A DNA stretch of 64,000 nucleotides from Burkholderiales bacterium (GCA_021414305.1 JAIOOS010000027.1:62001-126000), one strand, 5' to 3'; shown: positions 45,976 to 57,174, counted from the first letter of the stretch. The notes: a model not told the origin generated them from the sequence alone. A program made the numbers and translations.

Positions 45976-46058
45976 GGCGGATCGTCGGCGCCCATCCAGC
46001 TCAGGGGTGTGCAGCTGGTGTCCGCGGGCAGCCAGGGCACGGTCTGGCCGAATCCGCG

Positions 46059-46973
46059 CTAGTGCGGTGAGCCGCTCGCCCGCGAGCGGCCGGTCAGCGC
46101 CCGATACAGGCTCGAGCGGCTGCCGAAGCCGCTGCGCTCGGCGATCAACTCCTGGTTGGTGATGCCCGCGGCGAGCATCTGCCGGGCGGCCGCGGTGCGG
46201 CAGTGGATCAGGTAGGCGTGCGGCGTCACGCCGTGCAGCATGGAGAAGTAGCGCACGAAGTGGAAAGTGGACATGCAGGCCACCCCGGCCAGCTTCTCCA
46301 GCGGCAAGGGCTGCTCGTAGTGCGACTCGATGAAGTCGGCCGCCAGGCGGAGCCTGCGGCTCAGCTCGGCCCGCGTCGAGGCCTTGGTCGCGGGCAGGCG
46401 CAGGGTTCTCGCGAAGGCCGCGTCTTCGGCGCGCATCAGGTCCTCGACCAGGAACACGACCTGCTCGTCGAGCCAGTGCTGGCTGCGCTCGCCGGCCATC
46501 ACACGCTCGAAGATGAAGCGCATGCGCGGCGTCACGTGGCAGTCGTGGGCGCGCAGGTGCGGCGAGAACGAGGCAGTCGCGCCGGGTTCCACCGATTGCT
46601 CCATGCATTTCTCGACGCCGAGCCGTCGCGCACCGACGATCTGGTCGGCGAAGCCGCGGCGCAGGAACAGCGAGAACGAGGTGACCGGGCGCTCGCTGCT
46701 CAAGAGGCTCCCGTACTCCTCGCCCTCGTTCAGCACCAGGTAGTTGCCTTCGCGCACATGCACCTCGCGCCGGCGCAGGCGATAGACCTCGCGGCCGCCC
46801 CAGGCCATCTTGATCGAGAGCGGGTGCATCACCTTGTAGTACTCGGCCAGCCGTGTCTGGCCGCAGACCACCGTGTGCTCCCTGCCCCATCGGGCCAGGA
46901 AGTCCCGGCGGAAGGCCGCGTTGGCCGGCGTTTCGGGCCGCGGCGGCAGGTCGGGAAGCTCGGTCAGGATCAT
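46059..46973 (-). CDS. AraC-family transcriptional regulator
   Basis: A 304-residue regulator. The N-terminal part is a cupin-like sensing domain (VYRLRRREVHVREGNYLVLNEGEEYG). The C-terminal AraC domain has two HTH motifs: LPLEKLAGVACMSTFHFVRYF and NQELIAERSGFGSRSSLYRAL. It is convergent with the SRPBCC operon, separated by 83 bases that hold no gene. Targets are unknown. Confidence 0.9.
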   Translation of the reverse strand: MILTELPDLPPRPETPANAAFRRDFLARWGREHTVVCGQTRLAEYYKVMHPLSIKMAWGGREVYRLRRREVHVREGNYLVLNEGEEYGSLLSSERPVTSFSLFLRRGFADQIVGARRLGVEKCMEQSVEPGATASFSPHLRAHDCHVTPRMRFIFERVMAGERSQHWLDEQVVFLVEDLMRAEDAAFARTLRLPATKASTRAELSRRLRLAADFIESHYEQPLPLEKLAGVACMSTFHFVRYFSMLHGVTPHAYLIHCRTAAARQMLAAGITNQELIAERSGFGSRSSLYRALTGRSRASGSPH

Positions 46974-47121
46974 TTCGTAGGGTGCGGATTCGTGGCGAGA
47001 AGGCGACGCATGTCACCGCTCTTTTTCTAACACGCCCGGCGGGGGAGACCGGCGCCCGCCGGAAATTCGCAATCCTTGACACACGCGGGTCGCGCCGGCG
47101 CCACGCCCTGCGGCGAGAACG

Positions 47122-48135
47122 CTACAGGATGATCTGGTTCGTAGGCTGCAACGGCGACGGGAGATCGGTCTCGTGCAGCGTCTCCCTCAGCTCGATCTCG
47201 AGCAGCCGGCAGATCTGGGCGATGGGCACGTCGTTGGCGCCACCCTCGAACGGGTTCTCGGTGCTCTCGCCCACCTGGTCGAGCGAGACGTACATCCAGG
47301 AGACGAGCACGCTGAACGGCACGGCGAGCCACGCCATCTGGCCGGCGAGGATGCCGGTGAGTCCGTCGTTCAGGCGGTCGAACTCCCGCACCAGGCAGAA
47401 GGGCAGCAAGGCCGCGAAGGTCCAGACGAGGAAGGTGTTGATCGTGGCGTACTGGCGCGGATAGGGAAAGTTCTTGATCCGCTCGACCTTGCCCTGCTGA
47501 TCGAGCAGCTCCTTGAGGGTCTTCTGCATCTCGGTGTGATGCAGAACGGCGAGCTCCTGCCGCGCGTAGAGCTCGCGAATCGCCTCGCTCTGCGTGCTCA
47601 TCAGCTGGCTCGCCTTGTTCTTCGTCGTCGCCAAGCGCAGCAGCTCGGCCTCCGGGAGGTACTTCTTCAACTCCGCCTCGAGCGGCGTCTGCTGCTCCGG
47701 AACGGCGTAGTACCGGCTGTATTCGACGTTCGACCTGCTGCCCACCGTTTCCCAGACCCTGCGGCTGCCGGCGCGAAGCTGGTAGCGCAGCGTCGTCAGC
47801 CAGGCGAGGTGGCGATAGACGAGCGCCTGGACGTTCGTCTTCACGGTCGGGAAGTCGCGGCTGATGAGCCCCCAGTACCTGCTGAGGCCGGCGATCGTCG
47901 TCCAGACCTGCTGCGCCTCCACGGTGCGGGCGTAGGTCTGCGCATTCTTGAAGCCGACGATGAACGACGTGACCGTTCCGAGGAGCACGGCCACCGACCA
48001 GGGCGCCGCGATCCATTTCTGGCCGAGCACCCTGTACAGGACGACGGGAACGATCGCAAGGACCACGAGGACGTAGATCTTGCGCCGGGTCCACGCCAGG
48101 AACTCGCCGAGCGAGTACGACTTGCCGATCTTCAT
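47122..48135 (-). CDS. Bestrophin-like anion channel family protein
   Basis: A 337-residue membrane protein of the bestrophin/UPF0187 family. It has two N-terminal membrane segments (KIYVLVVLAIVPVVLYRVLG and SVAVLLGTVTSFIVGFKNA), a central helical cytoplasmic part, and a second membrane pair near residues 230-290. The conserved SLDQVGESTENPFEGGANDVP near the C-terminus is the family signature. Bacterial homologues form pentameric channels. The frame extends to 48180, but MKIGKSYSLGEFL is the usual start. Confidence 0.88.
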   Translation of the reverse strand: MKIGKSYSLGEFLAWTRRKIYVLVVLAIVPVVLYRVLGQKWIAAPWSVAVLLGTVTSFIVGFKNAQTYARTVEAQQVWTTIAGLSRYWGLISRDFPTVKTNVQALVYRHLAWLTTLRYQLRAGSRRVWETVGSRSNVEYSRYYAVPEQQTPLEAELKKYLPEAELLRLATTKNKASQLMSTQSEAIRELYARQELAVLHHTEMQKTLKELLDQQGKVERIKNFPYPRQYATINTFLVWTFAALLPFCLVREFDRLNDGLTGILAGQMAWLAVPFSVLVSWMYVSLDQVGESTENPFEGGANDVPIAQICRLLEIELRETLHETDLPSPLQPTNQIIL

Positions 48136-48284
48136 GACGCCGGATTCTGGCGCAGCGCCAAGGCTCGTGGTCGCCGCCAAATTCGCAAGATCGGCTCGCT
48201 TTCGGCGGTTGCGTCATCGCAATTCGCAAGGAGTGAATCGACCGCGCACCTAGTCTGGATGCCTCGCGACCACCGGCCCGGCAC

Positions 48285-49004
48285 GTGCTTTCTCTCTGCC
48301 TTCTCATCAGCGCCGATCCCCGGTATGTCGTCACGCTGCAGGGCAGCCTCAAGGAGCACGGGATCAAGCTGTACGGCGCCGGCGATCTTGCCTCGGCACG
48401 GCCGGTCCTCGAGCAGTGGCAGTTCGACGCCATCCTCTGCGACGCCGACGGCTACCAAGCGGGTAGCGCGGACGACACGGTCCGGACGCTGCGGCGGATA
48501 CAGCGTGCGCCTGTTGTCGTGCTCGCACCGCCCGGCGGCGATGACGGGCCGATCGCCACGCTCGAAGCCGGCGCCACGTCGTTGATTGCCCGAACCGGCT
48601 CGCCGCGCCTGGTGGCCCTGAAGCTGCAGCGCCTCATGGACCTGGCCGGGAGCGGCGGCGACCCGGAGCCTCGCGCCGTGTGGTTCGGCGACCTGAAGCT
48701 CGACCCGCGACGCGCTCAGGCCGTCTTCCGCGACCAGCCCCTGCCGCTCACCGGCGGCGAGTTCGAACTGCTGCTCCTGCTCGCCGCCCGCGCCGACGGC
48801 TTCGTCCACCGCCGCACCCTGCTGCGCAGCCTGGGGCGCACGAGCGCCGGCGAACCTCAGCGGCGCAGCGCCGACATGCACGTGTGCCGCCTGCGGCGAA
48901 AGCTGCGCGAGGCCGGCGCGTCGACGCTCGAGCTGGAAACCGTCTACGGCCAGGGCTACGCCCTGCGCCTGCGCTACGACCCGGTGCAGGAAGCCGTGGC
49001 CTAG
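48285..49004 (+). CDS. OmpR-type regulator with degraded receiver domain
   Basis: A 239-residue protein with a receiver-like N-terminal domain and an OmpR/PhoB winged-helix C-terminal domain (LPLTGGEFELLLLLAARADGFVHRR, then ADMHVCRLRRKLREAG and TVYGQGYALRL). The receiver keeps an Asp at the phosphorylation strand (ILCDADGY). It has only one acid in the N-terminal acidic pocket (ISADPRY) and no obvious Lys in the last strand. It may not be phosphorylated. No histidine kinase gene is near. The start is GTG 48285 with a weak ribosome site. Confidence 0.85.
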   Translation: MLSLCLLISADPRYVVTLQGSLKEHGIKLYGAGDLASARPVLEQWQFDAILCDADGYQAGSADDTVRTLRRIQRAPVVVLAPPGGDDGPIATLEAGATSLIARTGSPRLVALKLQRLMDLAGSGGDPEPRAVWFGDLKLDPRRAQAVFRDQPLPLTGGEFELLLLLAARADGFVHRRTLLRSLGRTSAGEPQRRSADMHVCRLRRKLREAGASTLELETVYGQGYALRLRYDPVQEAVA

Positions 49005-49064
49005 GGACTTCGCGGCGCGTACGATGGCAGCCCCGTCGTCCGGCAACCCAGCGAGGAGCGCCCC

Positions 49065-50168
49065 ATGGCCCTATCCCTCATTCCCCACCTGACGCTGGCG
49101 GCAAGCGCCGTGCTGGCTCTGTGCGCGCCGGGCGACGCCCGGGCCGTGGAGCCGGCCTCCCTGCTCGCCCTCTCCTCGAAGTCTCCCGCGCCGCCCTGGC
49201 CGGCCGGCGACGAGCGGGGCATGGCCAACACCCTCGGCGAGGCGACGACCCTGCGCTGCGGCTGGCACCTCTCGCAACGCGGGGGGCGCACGTACGAAGC
49301 CTCGTTCGTGCGCTCGAACGCGATGCCGAAGTCGCCGTTCGCGAACCCTTCCCTGAGCAAGCCCAAGCCGACCGCCGGCGTGCCGTTCTCGGCCCATGCC
49401 TTCAACAGCGAGGCGTTCGACGCCGGCGCCGAGCCGCAGCAGCAGGGCACGCAGATCGACGCCCTCGGCCACTTCGCGTCGATCGCCTCGCCTTGGGATC
49501 CGAAGAATCCGTTCTCCGCCGATGGCGCTTCCTACTACGGCGGCTACAAGCAGAAGGACGTGAAGCCCACGGCCGATTCGCCGCTGCTGAAGCTGGGCAT
49601 CGAGAAGATTCCGCCGCTGATCACGACGGCGGTGCTGCTCGACGCGAAGACCTTTGTCGGCAAGGGCCGGGCGATGGGCGACGGCGAGGTGGTCACCGCG
49701 GCGCACATCGAGGGCATGCTGAAGGCGCAGGGCCTCGGCAAGCGCGGCATCCTGCCCGGCGACATGGTCTGGATCTACACCGGCTGGAGCGAAGGCTGGA
49801 AGGACGGCGACGATGGCGCGCGCTACTACGCGATGGCGCCGGGCCTGGCGGTCGACGCGGCCAAGCTGCTGGCGACGAAGCGGATCGTCGCCATCGGCCT
49901 CGACGCGCCCTTCATCGACGCGGTGCCCGGCGGCATGCTGCAGGGCAAGGCGCCGCCGGCCCAAGGCACCGAGCCGGGGCTGCCGTTCTCGATCCATCAC
50001 TACATGCTTTCGGTGTTCGGCATCCATCACCTCGAGAACCTGAACCTCGCGGCCATGGCCGCCGATCGCGTCTGGACCTCGTGCGCGATGGCCCTGCCTT
50101 CGCGCGACCAAGGCGCCGCGGGCGCGGTGGTCCGGCCGGTGGCAGTAGGCCTGCCCGGGCAGCGTTGA
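49065..50168 (+). CDS. Cyclase family protein (kynurenine formamidase-like fold)
   Basis: A 367-residue protein with a signal peptide (ending near GDARA), so exported. The metal-site motif reads QGTQIDALGHF, the cyclase-family HxGTHxDxPxH pattern with Gln for the first His of the GTH group. Other blocks are GILPGDMVWIYTGWSEGW and IGLDAPFIDAVPGG. The family hydrolyses amides or lactones, including formylkynurenine; substrate here unknown. It is ten bases upstream of an NTF2-like gene. Confidence 0.85.
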   Translation: MALSLIPHLTLAASAVLALCAPGDARAVEPASLLALSSKSPAPPWPAGDERGMANTLGEATTLRCGWHLSQRGGRTYEASFVRSNAMPKSPFANPSLSKPKPTAGVPFSAHAFNSEAFDAGAEPQQQGTQIDALGHFASIASPWDPKNPFSADGASYYGGYKQKDVKPTADSPLLKLGIEKIPPLITTAVLLDAKTFVGKGRAMGDGEVVTAAHIEGMLKAQGLGKRGILPGDMVWIYTGWSEGWKDGDDGARYYAMAPGLAVDAAKLLATKRIVAIGLDAPFIDAVPGGMLQGKAPPAQGTEPGLPFSIHHYMLSVFGIHHLENLNLAAMAADRVWTSCAMALPSRDQGAAGAVVRPVAVGLPGQR

Positions 50169-50178
50169 AGGAGAAGTC

Positions 50179-50553
50179 ATGCCTGATGACCGGACCGCGA
50201 TCGAAGCCGTCGTCCAGACCTACCTCGACGGCCTGTACGAGGGCGACGTCGAGAAGCTGGCGGCCGCATTCCACCCGACCAGCTCTCTCACCTACGAAGA
50301 GAACGGCACCCTGACGCCGCTGCCGCGCGACCAGTGGCTCGAGGCGGTGCGCACCCGCCCTTCGCCGCAGTCGCGCGGGCTGCCGCGGCACGACCGGATC
50401 CTGCAGATCGACCAGGCCTCGCCCACCACGGCCTTCGTCAAGCTCAACTGCGCGATTCCGCCGCGCTTCTTCACCGACTACCTGTCGCTGCTGAAGGTCG
50501 AGGGAAGGTGGCAGGTGGCGCAGAAGGTGTTCGCGACGGAGCGGCGGGAATAG
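50179..50553 (+). CDS. NTF2-like (SnoaL/lumazine-binding-like) protein
   Basis: A 124-residue protein with the cone-shaped NTF2-like fold pattern: IEAVVQTYLDGLYEGDVEKLAAAFHP at the start, and FTDYLSLLKVEGRWQVAQKVF at the end. Ribosome site AAGGAGAAG lies just before the ATG. It is probably co-transcribed with the cyclase gene. It is cytoplasmic. Function unknown. Confidence 0.85.
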   Translation: MPDDRTAIEAVVQTYLDGLYEGDVEKLAAAFHPTSSLTYEENGTLTPLPRDQWLEAVRTRPSPQSRGLPRHDRILQIDQASPTTAFVKLNCAIPPRFFTDYLSLLKVEGRWQVAQKVFATERRE

Positions 50554-50558
50554 GGCGA

Positions 50559-51284
50559 TCAGGGAGCAAAGGCTGCCCATAGCAGCGCAAGCCCCGAGAC
50601 CAGCAGCAACGCATCCAGCAGGTGGTGGAACGTCGGAACGCTCACGCGCTGCACGACCGCCTTCCCCGCGAACGATCCCACCATGACCGAGGCCCCGATC
50701 ACCAGCCCCTGCATGACCGAGGGCAGCGGCAGCGCCCCCAGCTCGCGGAAGGTGGCGACCTTGCTGACCATCAAGGCGAGCGAGCTGACCGCTTCGGTGG
50801 AGAGAAAGGCTCCCTTGACGAGCCCGAACGCGAGGAAAGCGGGCACGCTGAGCGGCCCGGTCGACAGGACGATCCCGGTCACGAAGCCGATCGCCGCCCC
50901 GCACATCGCGAGTCCCCAGGGGCCGATGCGGAAGGCGCGCGCGTGCAGCCAGCGCCGCAGTGGAATCATGGCGAGGAAGAAGCCGCCGAGCGCGATATCG
51001 ACCACGCGGGAGGGCAAGACCAGCAGGGTGCGGGCGCCGAGCGCTGCCGCCGGCACGCCGGGGATCGAATAGGCGGCGAAGGCCCGCCAGTCCACTTCGC
51101 GCCACCAGGCCATCACCTTGGCCAGGTTTGACATCAGCGCCGCGATCGCCATGATCGGCACGGCTTGCTTGGGCCCGAACTGGTACACGAGGACCGGCAG
51201 CAGCATGATCGACGAGCCGGCGCCGATGATGCCGCTCACCGCTCCCGAGAGCAGGCCGACGACGAGGACGAAGGCATAGGCCAC
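50559..51284 (-). CDS. TauE/SafE family membrane permease
   Basis: A 241-residue protein with about eight membrane segments, starting MAYAFVLVVGLLSGAVSGIIGAGSSIMLLPVLVY. The N-terminal Gly-rich turn and the repeat in the second half (CGAAIGFVTGIVLSTGPLSVPAFLAF) are typical of TauE/SafE sulfite or organosulfonate exporters. It starts nine bases after the ABC ATPase stop, so it is the last gene of the hutU-hutH-ABC transcript. Its substrate in that setting is unknown. Confidence 0.88.
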   Translation of the reverse strand: MAYAFVLVVGLLSGAVSGIIGAGSSIMLLPVLVYQFGPKQAVPIMAIAALMSNLAKVMAWWREVDWRAFAAYSIPGVPAAALGARTLLVLPSRVVDIALGGFFLAMIPLRRWLHARAFRIGPWGLAMCGAAIGFVTGIVLSTGPLSVPAFLAFGLVKGAFLSTEAVSSLALMVSKVATFRELGALPLPSVMQGLVIGASVMVGSFAGKAVVQRVSVPTFHHLLDALLLVSGLALLWAAFAP

Positions 51285-51293
51285 GGCGGGTGC

Positions 51294-52075
<782 letters not shown>

Positions 52076-52079
<4 letters not shown>

Positions 52080-52855
52080 CGCCCGAGCTGCGCCCAGGGA
52101 TAGAGCCGCCGGTTCACCCACTTGAACAGCAGGTCGCTGGCCAGGCCGATCAGGCCGATCACGATGATGCCGAAGATGATCTGGTCGGTGGCGAGCAGCG
52201 CCTGGCTGTCGGTGATCATGTGGCCGATGCCGGCCGAGGCGCCGATCAGCTCGGCGACGATCACGTAGGTCCAGGCCCAGCCGAGCACCATGCGCAGCAC
52301 CTCGGCGATCTCCGGCGCGGCGCCGGGAATCAGCACCCGGCGGATCAGGCTGCGGTCGCCGACGCCGAGCGTGTACGCCGCCTCGACCAGGTCGCGGCGC
52401 GTGTTGCCGACGATCACCGCGATCATCAGCACGAGCTGGAAGAAGCTGCCGATGAAGATCAGCGAGAGCTTCTGCGCCTCGCCGATGCCGGCCCAGAGGA
52501 TCAACAGCGGAATGAACGCGCTCGCCGGCAGGTAGCGGGCGAAGCTGACGAAGGGCTCGAAGAACGCCTCGATCGGCTTGTAGGCGCCCATCGCCACGCC
52601 GAGCGGCAGCGCCAGCGCGGCGGCGATGAGAAAGCCGCCGAGCACGCGCCAGACGGTCCAGCCGATGTCCCAGCCGAAGCCCATCTGCGTGAGCAGGGTC
52701 CAACCGGAGCGGACCATGGTCAGCGGGTCGGCGAGAAAGGTCTTCGAGACGAAGCCGCCGAAGGTCGCGAACGACCAGACGGCGACGAAGAGCACGAAGA
52801 AGGCGACGCCGAGCGCGACCCGCGCCGCTGGCGCGACGGGCACGAGCGGCTTCAT
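52076..52855 (-). CDS. ABC transporter permease, NitT/TauT type
   Basis: A 259-residue inner-membrane protein with about six spans. It has the cytoplasmic coupling loop as EAAYTLGVGDRSLIRRVLIPGAAPEIAE, typical of SsuC/TauC-type permeases. It lies between the binding protein and ATPase genes, 55 bases after the former, with a REP-like hairpin in that gap. Confidence 0.93.
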
Positions 52856-52864
52856 GCGCGCGAA

Positions 52865-52900
52865 CCCTCACCCCAGCCCTCTCCCGCTGGCGGGAGAGGG
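52865..52900. repeat. REP-like palindromic element between transporter genes
   Basis: CCCTCTCCCGC (52877-52887) and GCGGGAGAGGG (52890-52900) form a perfect 11-bp stem, flanked by CCCTCACCCCAG. This form is a common dispersed palindrome in proteobacterial genomes. It may stabilise the upstream binding-protein mRNA. Confidence 0.7.
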
Positions 52901-52910
52901 AGCAAGCGTC

Positions 52911-53858
52911 TCACTTGATGAACTGGGTGTCCGCGAGCTTCGAGAGGTCGGGGATCGCCTTGATCACGCCGACCTCGAGCAGCAGGTCGGCCGCTTCCTT
53001 GCTGAAGGCGGCGTGCTCGCCGGCGAAGAACTTCTGGTTGGCGGCGCGGTCCTGCCAGCGCAGGTACTTCTGGCTGGCCTCGAACGCCTCGCCGCTCTGC
53101 TTGACGTCGGCGCCCATGATCTCGAAGCTCTTCTTCGGCTCGGCCTTGATCATCTCCACGGCGTCGAAGTAGCCGTCGGCGAGTGCCTTGGCCGCCTTCG
53201 GGTTCTCGGCCAGGAACTTCGGCGTGCAGCCGAAGGTGTCCATCACCATCGGGTAGTCGAGCGTCGTGGCGATGATCTTGCCGGCCTCGGGCTTGGCGCG
53301 CACGGCCGAGAGGTAGGGCTCGTAGGTCATCGCCGCGTCGATGCCCTCGGTGCCGGCGATGATCGCGTTGGCGGCCGGCTGCGGCTCGAGGTTGACGACC
53401 TTCACGTCCTTGGGCGAGAGGCCGTTCTTCTTCAGCATCCAGGCGAGCGCGAAATACGGCGAGGTGCCCGGCGGGCTGGCGGCGACGGTCTTGCCCTTCA
53501 GGTCGGAGATCTTGGCGATGCCCGGCTTGACCACCATGCCGTCGGCGCCGTAGCTCTTGTCGAGCTGGAAGATCTGCGTCGTCGTCACGCCGGCGGCGTT
53601 CCAGCCGACCCACGTCTCCACCGTGGTCGCGGCGCACTGCACGTCGCCCGAGGCGATGGCCAGGTGGCGATCCTTCTGCGGAATCTTCTTGATCGTGACG
53701 TCGAGGCCGTGCTTCTTGAACAGGCCCGCCTCCTTGGCGAGGGTCAGCGGCGCGAAGCCGGTCCAGCCGGAGATGCCGATCGCGACCTTGGTTTCCTGGG
53801 CGTGAGCCAGGCCGGTCACGGCGGCGGCGGCGGCCAGGGCGATCAAGAGCTTCTTCAT
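52911..53858 (-). CDS. ABC transporter substrate-binding protein, NitT/TauT type
   Basis: A 315-residue periplasmic protein with a clear signal peptide (ending GLAHA). The mature N-terminus IGISGWTGFAPLTLAKEAGLFKKHGLDV is typical of NMT1/SsuA-like binding proteins. Later blocks are DLKGKTVAASPPGTSPYF and GTEGIDAAMTYEPYL. It starts 30 bases after hutH on the same strand and behind the same operator, which suggests a histidine-pathway substrate such as histidine, urocanate or another imidazole compound. Confidence 0.92.
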   Translation of the reverse strand: MKKLLIALAAAAAVTGLAHAQETKVAIGISGWTGFAPLTLAKEAGLFKKHGLDVTIKKIPQKDRHLAIASGDVQCAATTVETWVGWNAAGVTTTQIFQLDKSYGADGMVVKPGIAKISDLKGKTVAASPPGTSPYFALAWMLKKNGLSPKDVKVVNLEPQPAANAIIAGTEGIDAAMTYEPYLSAVRAKPEAGKIIATTLDYPMVMDTFGCTPKFLAENPKAAKALADGYFDAVEMIKAEPKKSFEIMGADVKQSGEAFEASQKYLRWQDRAANQKFFAGEHAAFSKEAADLLLEVGVIKAIPDLSKLADTQFIK

Positions 53859-53888
53859 GGAGATCCTTTGCAGCGAGGTTTGGGAAAT

Positions 53889-55445
53889 TCAGGCCGGATA
53901 CCAGAGGGCCGGCAGCCCGGGAAGGGTTCGCAAGACGCGCGCCAGCGAGCCGTCGTGCACCAGCGCGGTCGCGCTCTCGATGTCGGGCGCCAGGTAGCGG
54001 TCGGTCGGCATCGCCGGGCAGCGCTCGCGCAACAGCGCATGCGCCGACTCTAGCGCGGCCGAGCTGGCCAGCGGGCGCAGGAATTCCACCCCCTGCGCAG
54101 CGGCCAGCAGCTCGATGCCGAGGATGTGCGCGGTGTTGGCGATCATCGGCTGCAGCCGCCTGGCCGCGAAGGTGGCCATCGACACGTGGTCTTCCTGGTT
54201 GGCGCTGGTCGGCAGGCTGTCGACGCTCGCCGGGTGGGCGAGCGACTTGTTCTCGCTGGCGAGCGCCGCGGCGGTGACGTGGGCGATCATGAAGCCGCTG
54301 TTCAGCCCCGGGTCGGCGGTGAGGAAGGGCGGCAGGCGCGAGACGCCGGCGTCGATCAGCATCGCGATCCGCCGCTCGGCGATGGCACCGACCTCGGCGA
54401 TGGCGAGGGCCATCGCGTCGGCGGCAAGGGCCACGGGCTCGGCGTGGAAGTTGCCGCCGGAGACGATCGCGCCCTCCTCGCCTGCTCCGCCGGCGAATAC
54501 CAGCGGGTTGTCGGTGACCGCGTTGGCCTCGCGCAGCAGCACCAGCGCCGCATGACGAAGCTGGTCGAGGCAGGCGCCCACCACCTGCGGCTGGCAGCGC
54601 AGGCTGTAGGGGTCCTGCACCCGGTCGTCGCCTTCCAGGTGCGAGCGGCGGATCTCGCTGCCCGCGAGCAAGGCGCGGTAGTACTGGGCGACGTCGATCT
54701 GCCCCGGCTGGCCGCGCAACAGGTGGATGCGCGGGTCGAACGGGCCGTCGCTGCCGCGCGCCGCGTCGACCGTCATCGCGCCGACGACGAGCGCCGCCTC
54801 GAGCACCGGCTCGAACGCGAGCAAGGCGTGCAGCGCCAGCGCGGTCGAGACCTGCGTGCCGTTGATGAGCGCCAGGCCTTCCTTGGCTTCGAGCGTGAAC
54901 GGCGTGATGCCGGCGGCGCGCAGCGCAGGCCCGGCCGGGACGCGCACCCCGTCGACGAGCATCTCGCCCTCGCCGGTGAGCGCCAGCGTCATGTGCGCCA
55001 GCGGCGCCAGGTCGCCCGACGCGCCGACCGAGCCCTGGGCCGGCACGTAGGGCACGAGCCCGGCGTTGTGCGCCGCCACCAGCGTGTCGATCACTTCCTC
55101 GCGCACCCCCGAGTGGCCGCGCGCCAGGCTCGCCGCCTTGAGCGCCAGCATCAGCCGCACCACCGGCGGTTGCAGCGGCTCGCCGACGCCGACCGAGTGC
55201 GAGCGGATCAGGTTCATCTGCAAGGTCGCGAGCTGGTCGGCCTCGATCCGCGTGCTGGCGAGCTTGCCGAAGCCGGTGTTGACGCCGTAGACCGGCGCCG
55301 CTCCCTTGGCCGCACGCTGGACGATCGCCGCGCTGGCGCGGATGGCCGCGCGCGACGCGGACGCCAGCGTCAGCTCGACCCCGCCGGCATGGATCGCCTG
55401 CAGGACGTCGAGCGTCAGCCGGCCGGGATGGACTTCGAGAGGCAT
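53889..55445 (-). CDS. hutH: Histidine ammonia-lyase
   Basis: A 518-residue enzyme that removes ammonia from histidine to give urocanate, step one of the pathway. The self-made MIO cofactor comes from Ala142-Ser143-Gly144 in [14 protein letters not shown]. Other conserved parts are [26 protein letters not shown] and [14 protein letters not shown]. Its ATG shares one base with the hutU stop (TGATG), so translation is coupled. Confidence 0.98.
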   Translation of the reverse strand: MPLEVHPGRLTLDVLQAIHAGGVELTLASASRAAIRASAAIVQRAAKGAAPVYGVNTGFGKLASTRIEADQLATLQMNLIRSHSVGVGEPLQPPVVRLMLALKAASLARGHSGVREEVIDTLVAAHNAGLVPYVPAQGSVGASGDLAPLAHMTLALTGEGEMLVDGVRVPAGPALRAAGITPFTLEAKEGLALINGTQVSTALALHALLAFEPVLEAALVVGAMTVDAARGSDGPFDPRIHLLRGQPGQIDVAQYYRALLAGSEIRRSHLEGDDRVQDPYSLRCQPQVVGACLDQLRHAALVLLREANAVTDNPLVFAGGAGEEGAIVSGGNFHAEPVALAADAMALAIAEVGAIAERRIAMLIDAGVSRLPPFLTADPGLNSGFMIAHVTAAALASENKSLAHPASVDSLPTSANQEDHVSMATFAARRLQPMIANTAHILGIELLAAAQGVEFLRPLASSAALESAHALLRERCPAMPTDRYLAPDIESATALVHDGSLARVLRTLPGLPALWYPA

Positions 55446-57139
55446 CAGGGCCTGCTCAGCATGGGCAGGTTCAGCCCCTGCTCCCGGGCGCAGGCGATCG
55501 CGTCCTCGTAGCCCGCGTCGGCGTGGCGCATCACGCCCGTGGCCGGGTCGTTCCAGAGCACCCGCTCGATCCGCTTCGCCGCCGAGTCCGTGCCGTCGCA
55601 GACGATGACGACGCCGGCATGCTGCGAGTAGCCCATGCCGACGCCGCCGCCGTGGTGCAGCGAGACCCAGGTCGCGCCGCCGGCGGTGTTGAGCAGGGCA
55701 TTCAGCAACGGCCAGTCGGAGACCGCGTCTGACCCGTCGCGCATGGCCTCGGTCTCGCGGTTCGGGCTCGCGACCGAACCCGCGTCGAGGTGGTCGCGGC
55801 CGATCACGATCGGCGCCTTCAGCTCGCCCGACTTCACCATCTCGTTGAAGGCCAGGCCGGCGCGATGCCGCTCGCCGAGGCCGATCCAGCAGATCCGCGC
55901 CGGCAGGCCCTGGAAGGCGATCCTCGCCTGAGCCATGTCGAGCCAGCGGTGCAGGTGCGCGTCTTCGGGAAAGAGCTCCTTCATCTTCGCGTCGGTCTTG
56001 CGAATGTCTTCCGGGTCGCCGGAGAGCGCGACCCAGCGGAACGGCCCCTTGCCGCGGCAGAACAGCGGCCGGATGTACGCCGGCACGAAGCCGGGGAAGG
56101 CGAAGGCGTTCTTCACGCCGGCGTCGAACGCGACCTGGCGGATGTTGTTGCCGTAGTCGACCGTCGGCACGCCCGCCGACTGGAAGTCGAGCATCGCCTG
56201 CACATGCACCGCGCAGCCCGCGGACGCGGCCTGGCGCAGCGCCGCGTGCTGTTCGGAGTCGGCTTGCGCCGCGCGCCAGCGCTCGACGCTCCAGCCCGGC
56301 GGCAGGTAGCCGTTCACCAGGTCGTGCGCCGAGGTCTGGTCGGTGACGAGATCGGGCCGGACGCCGCGCCGCACGAGCTCGGGCAGGATCTCGGCGGCGT
56401 TGCCGAGCAGGCCGATCGAGACCGCGCGCTTCTCGGCGGTGTACTTCGCGATCCGCGCCAGGGCGTCGTCGATGTCGGCGGCCTGCTCGTCCAGATAGCG
56501 CGAACGCAGGCGGAAGTCGATCCGGCTCTGCTGGCACTCGACGTTGAGCGATACCGCGCCGGCGAAGGTCGCCGCCAGCGGCTGCGCCCCGCCCATGCCG
56601 CCGAGGCCCGCGGTGAGGATCCAGCGGCCCGCCAGGCTGCCGCCGTAGTGCTGCCGGCCCGCCTCGACGAAGGTCTCGTAGGTGCCCTGCACGATGCCCT
56701 GGCTGCCGATGTATATCCACGAGCCGGCGGTCATCTGCCCGAACATCATCAGGCCCTTGCGGTCGAGCTCGTCGAAGTGCTCCCAGGTGGCCCACTTGGG
56801 CACCAGGTTCGAGTTGGCGATGAGCACGCGCGGCGCGTCGGCATGGGTGCGGAACACGCCGACCGGCTTGCCGCTCTGCACCAGCAGGGTCTCGTCTTCC
56901 TTCAGCGTCTTCAGCGCGGCGAGGATCGCCTCGAAGCAGTCCCAGTTGCGCGCTGCCTTGCCGATGCCGCCGTAGACGACGAGCGCGTCGGGGTTCTCGG
57001 CGACCTCGGGGTCGAGGTTGTTCTGGATCATCCGGAACGCGGCCTCGATCTGCCAGTTGGCGCAGCTGATGGCGCTGCCACGCGGCGAACGCACCGGCCG
57101 GGGCTGGGCGAGTCGGTGAAGGGGCGACAGGTCGGTCAT
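55445..57139 (-). CDS. hutU: Urocanate hydratase
   Basis: A 564-residue NAD+-dependent enzyme that hydrates urocanate to imidazolonepropionate, step two. Conserved parts: [57 protein letters not shown] (NAD-binding Gly motif), [17 protein letters not shown], and the active-site region [17 protein letters not shown]. It is the first gene of the leftward hut arm. The ATG at 57139 gives the usual start; the frame continues to 57217 across the operator. Confidence 0.98.
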   Translation of the reverse strand: MTDLSPLHRLAQPRPVRSPRGSAISCANWQIEAAFRMIQNNLDPEVAENPDALVVYGGIGKAARNWDCFEAILAALKTLKEDETLLVQSGKPVGVFRTHADAPRVLIANSNLVPKWATWEHFDELDRKGLMMFGQMTAGSWIYIGSQGIVQGTYETFVEAGRQHYGGSLAGRWILTAGLGGMGGAQPLAATFAGAVSLNVECQQSRIDFRLRSRYLDEQAADIDDALARIAKYTAEKRAVSIGLLGNAAEILPELVRRGVRPDLVTDQTSAHDLVNGYLPPGWSVERWRAAQADSEQHAALRQAASAGCAVHVQAMLDFQSAGVPTVDYGNNIRQVAFDAGVKNAFAFPGFVPAYIRPLFCRGKGPFRWVALSGDPEDIRKTDAKMKELFPEDAHLHRWLDMAQARIAFQGLPARICWIGLGERHRAGLAFNEMVKSGELKAPIVIGRDHLDAGSVASPNRETEAMRDGSDAVSDWPLLNALLNTAGGATWVSLHHGGGVGMGYSQHAGVVIVCDGTDSAAKRIERVLWNDPATGVMRHADAGYEDAIACAREQGLNLPMLSRP

Positions 57140-57174
57140 GGCGGCTCCCGCGTGCAAGTCTGGCAACGGCTCGA

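Noticed and set aside
45976-46058. Possible remnant of a gene end between the second SRPBCC gene and the AraC gene
   Set aside because: A short open stretch ending GTVWPNPR can be read, but there is no homology I recognise and it is too short to support a pseudogene call.
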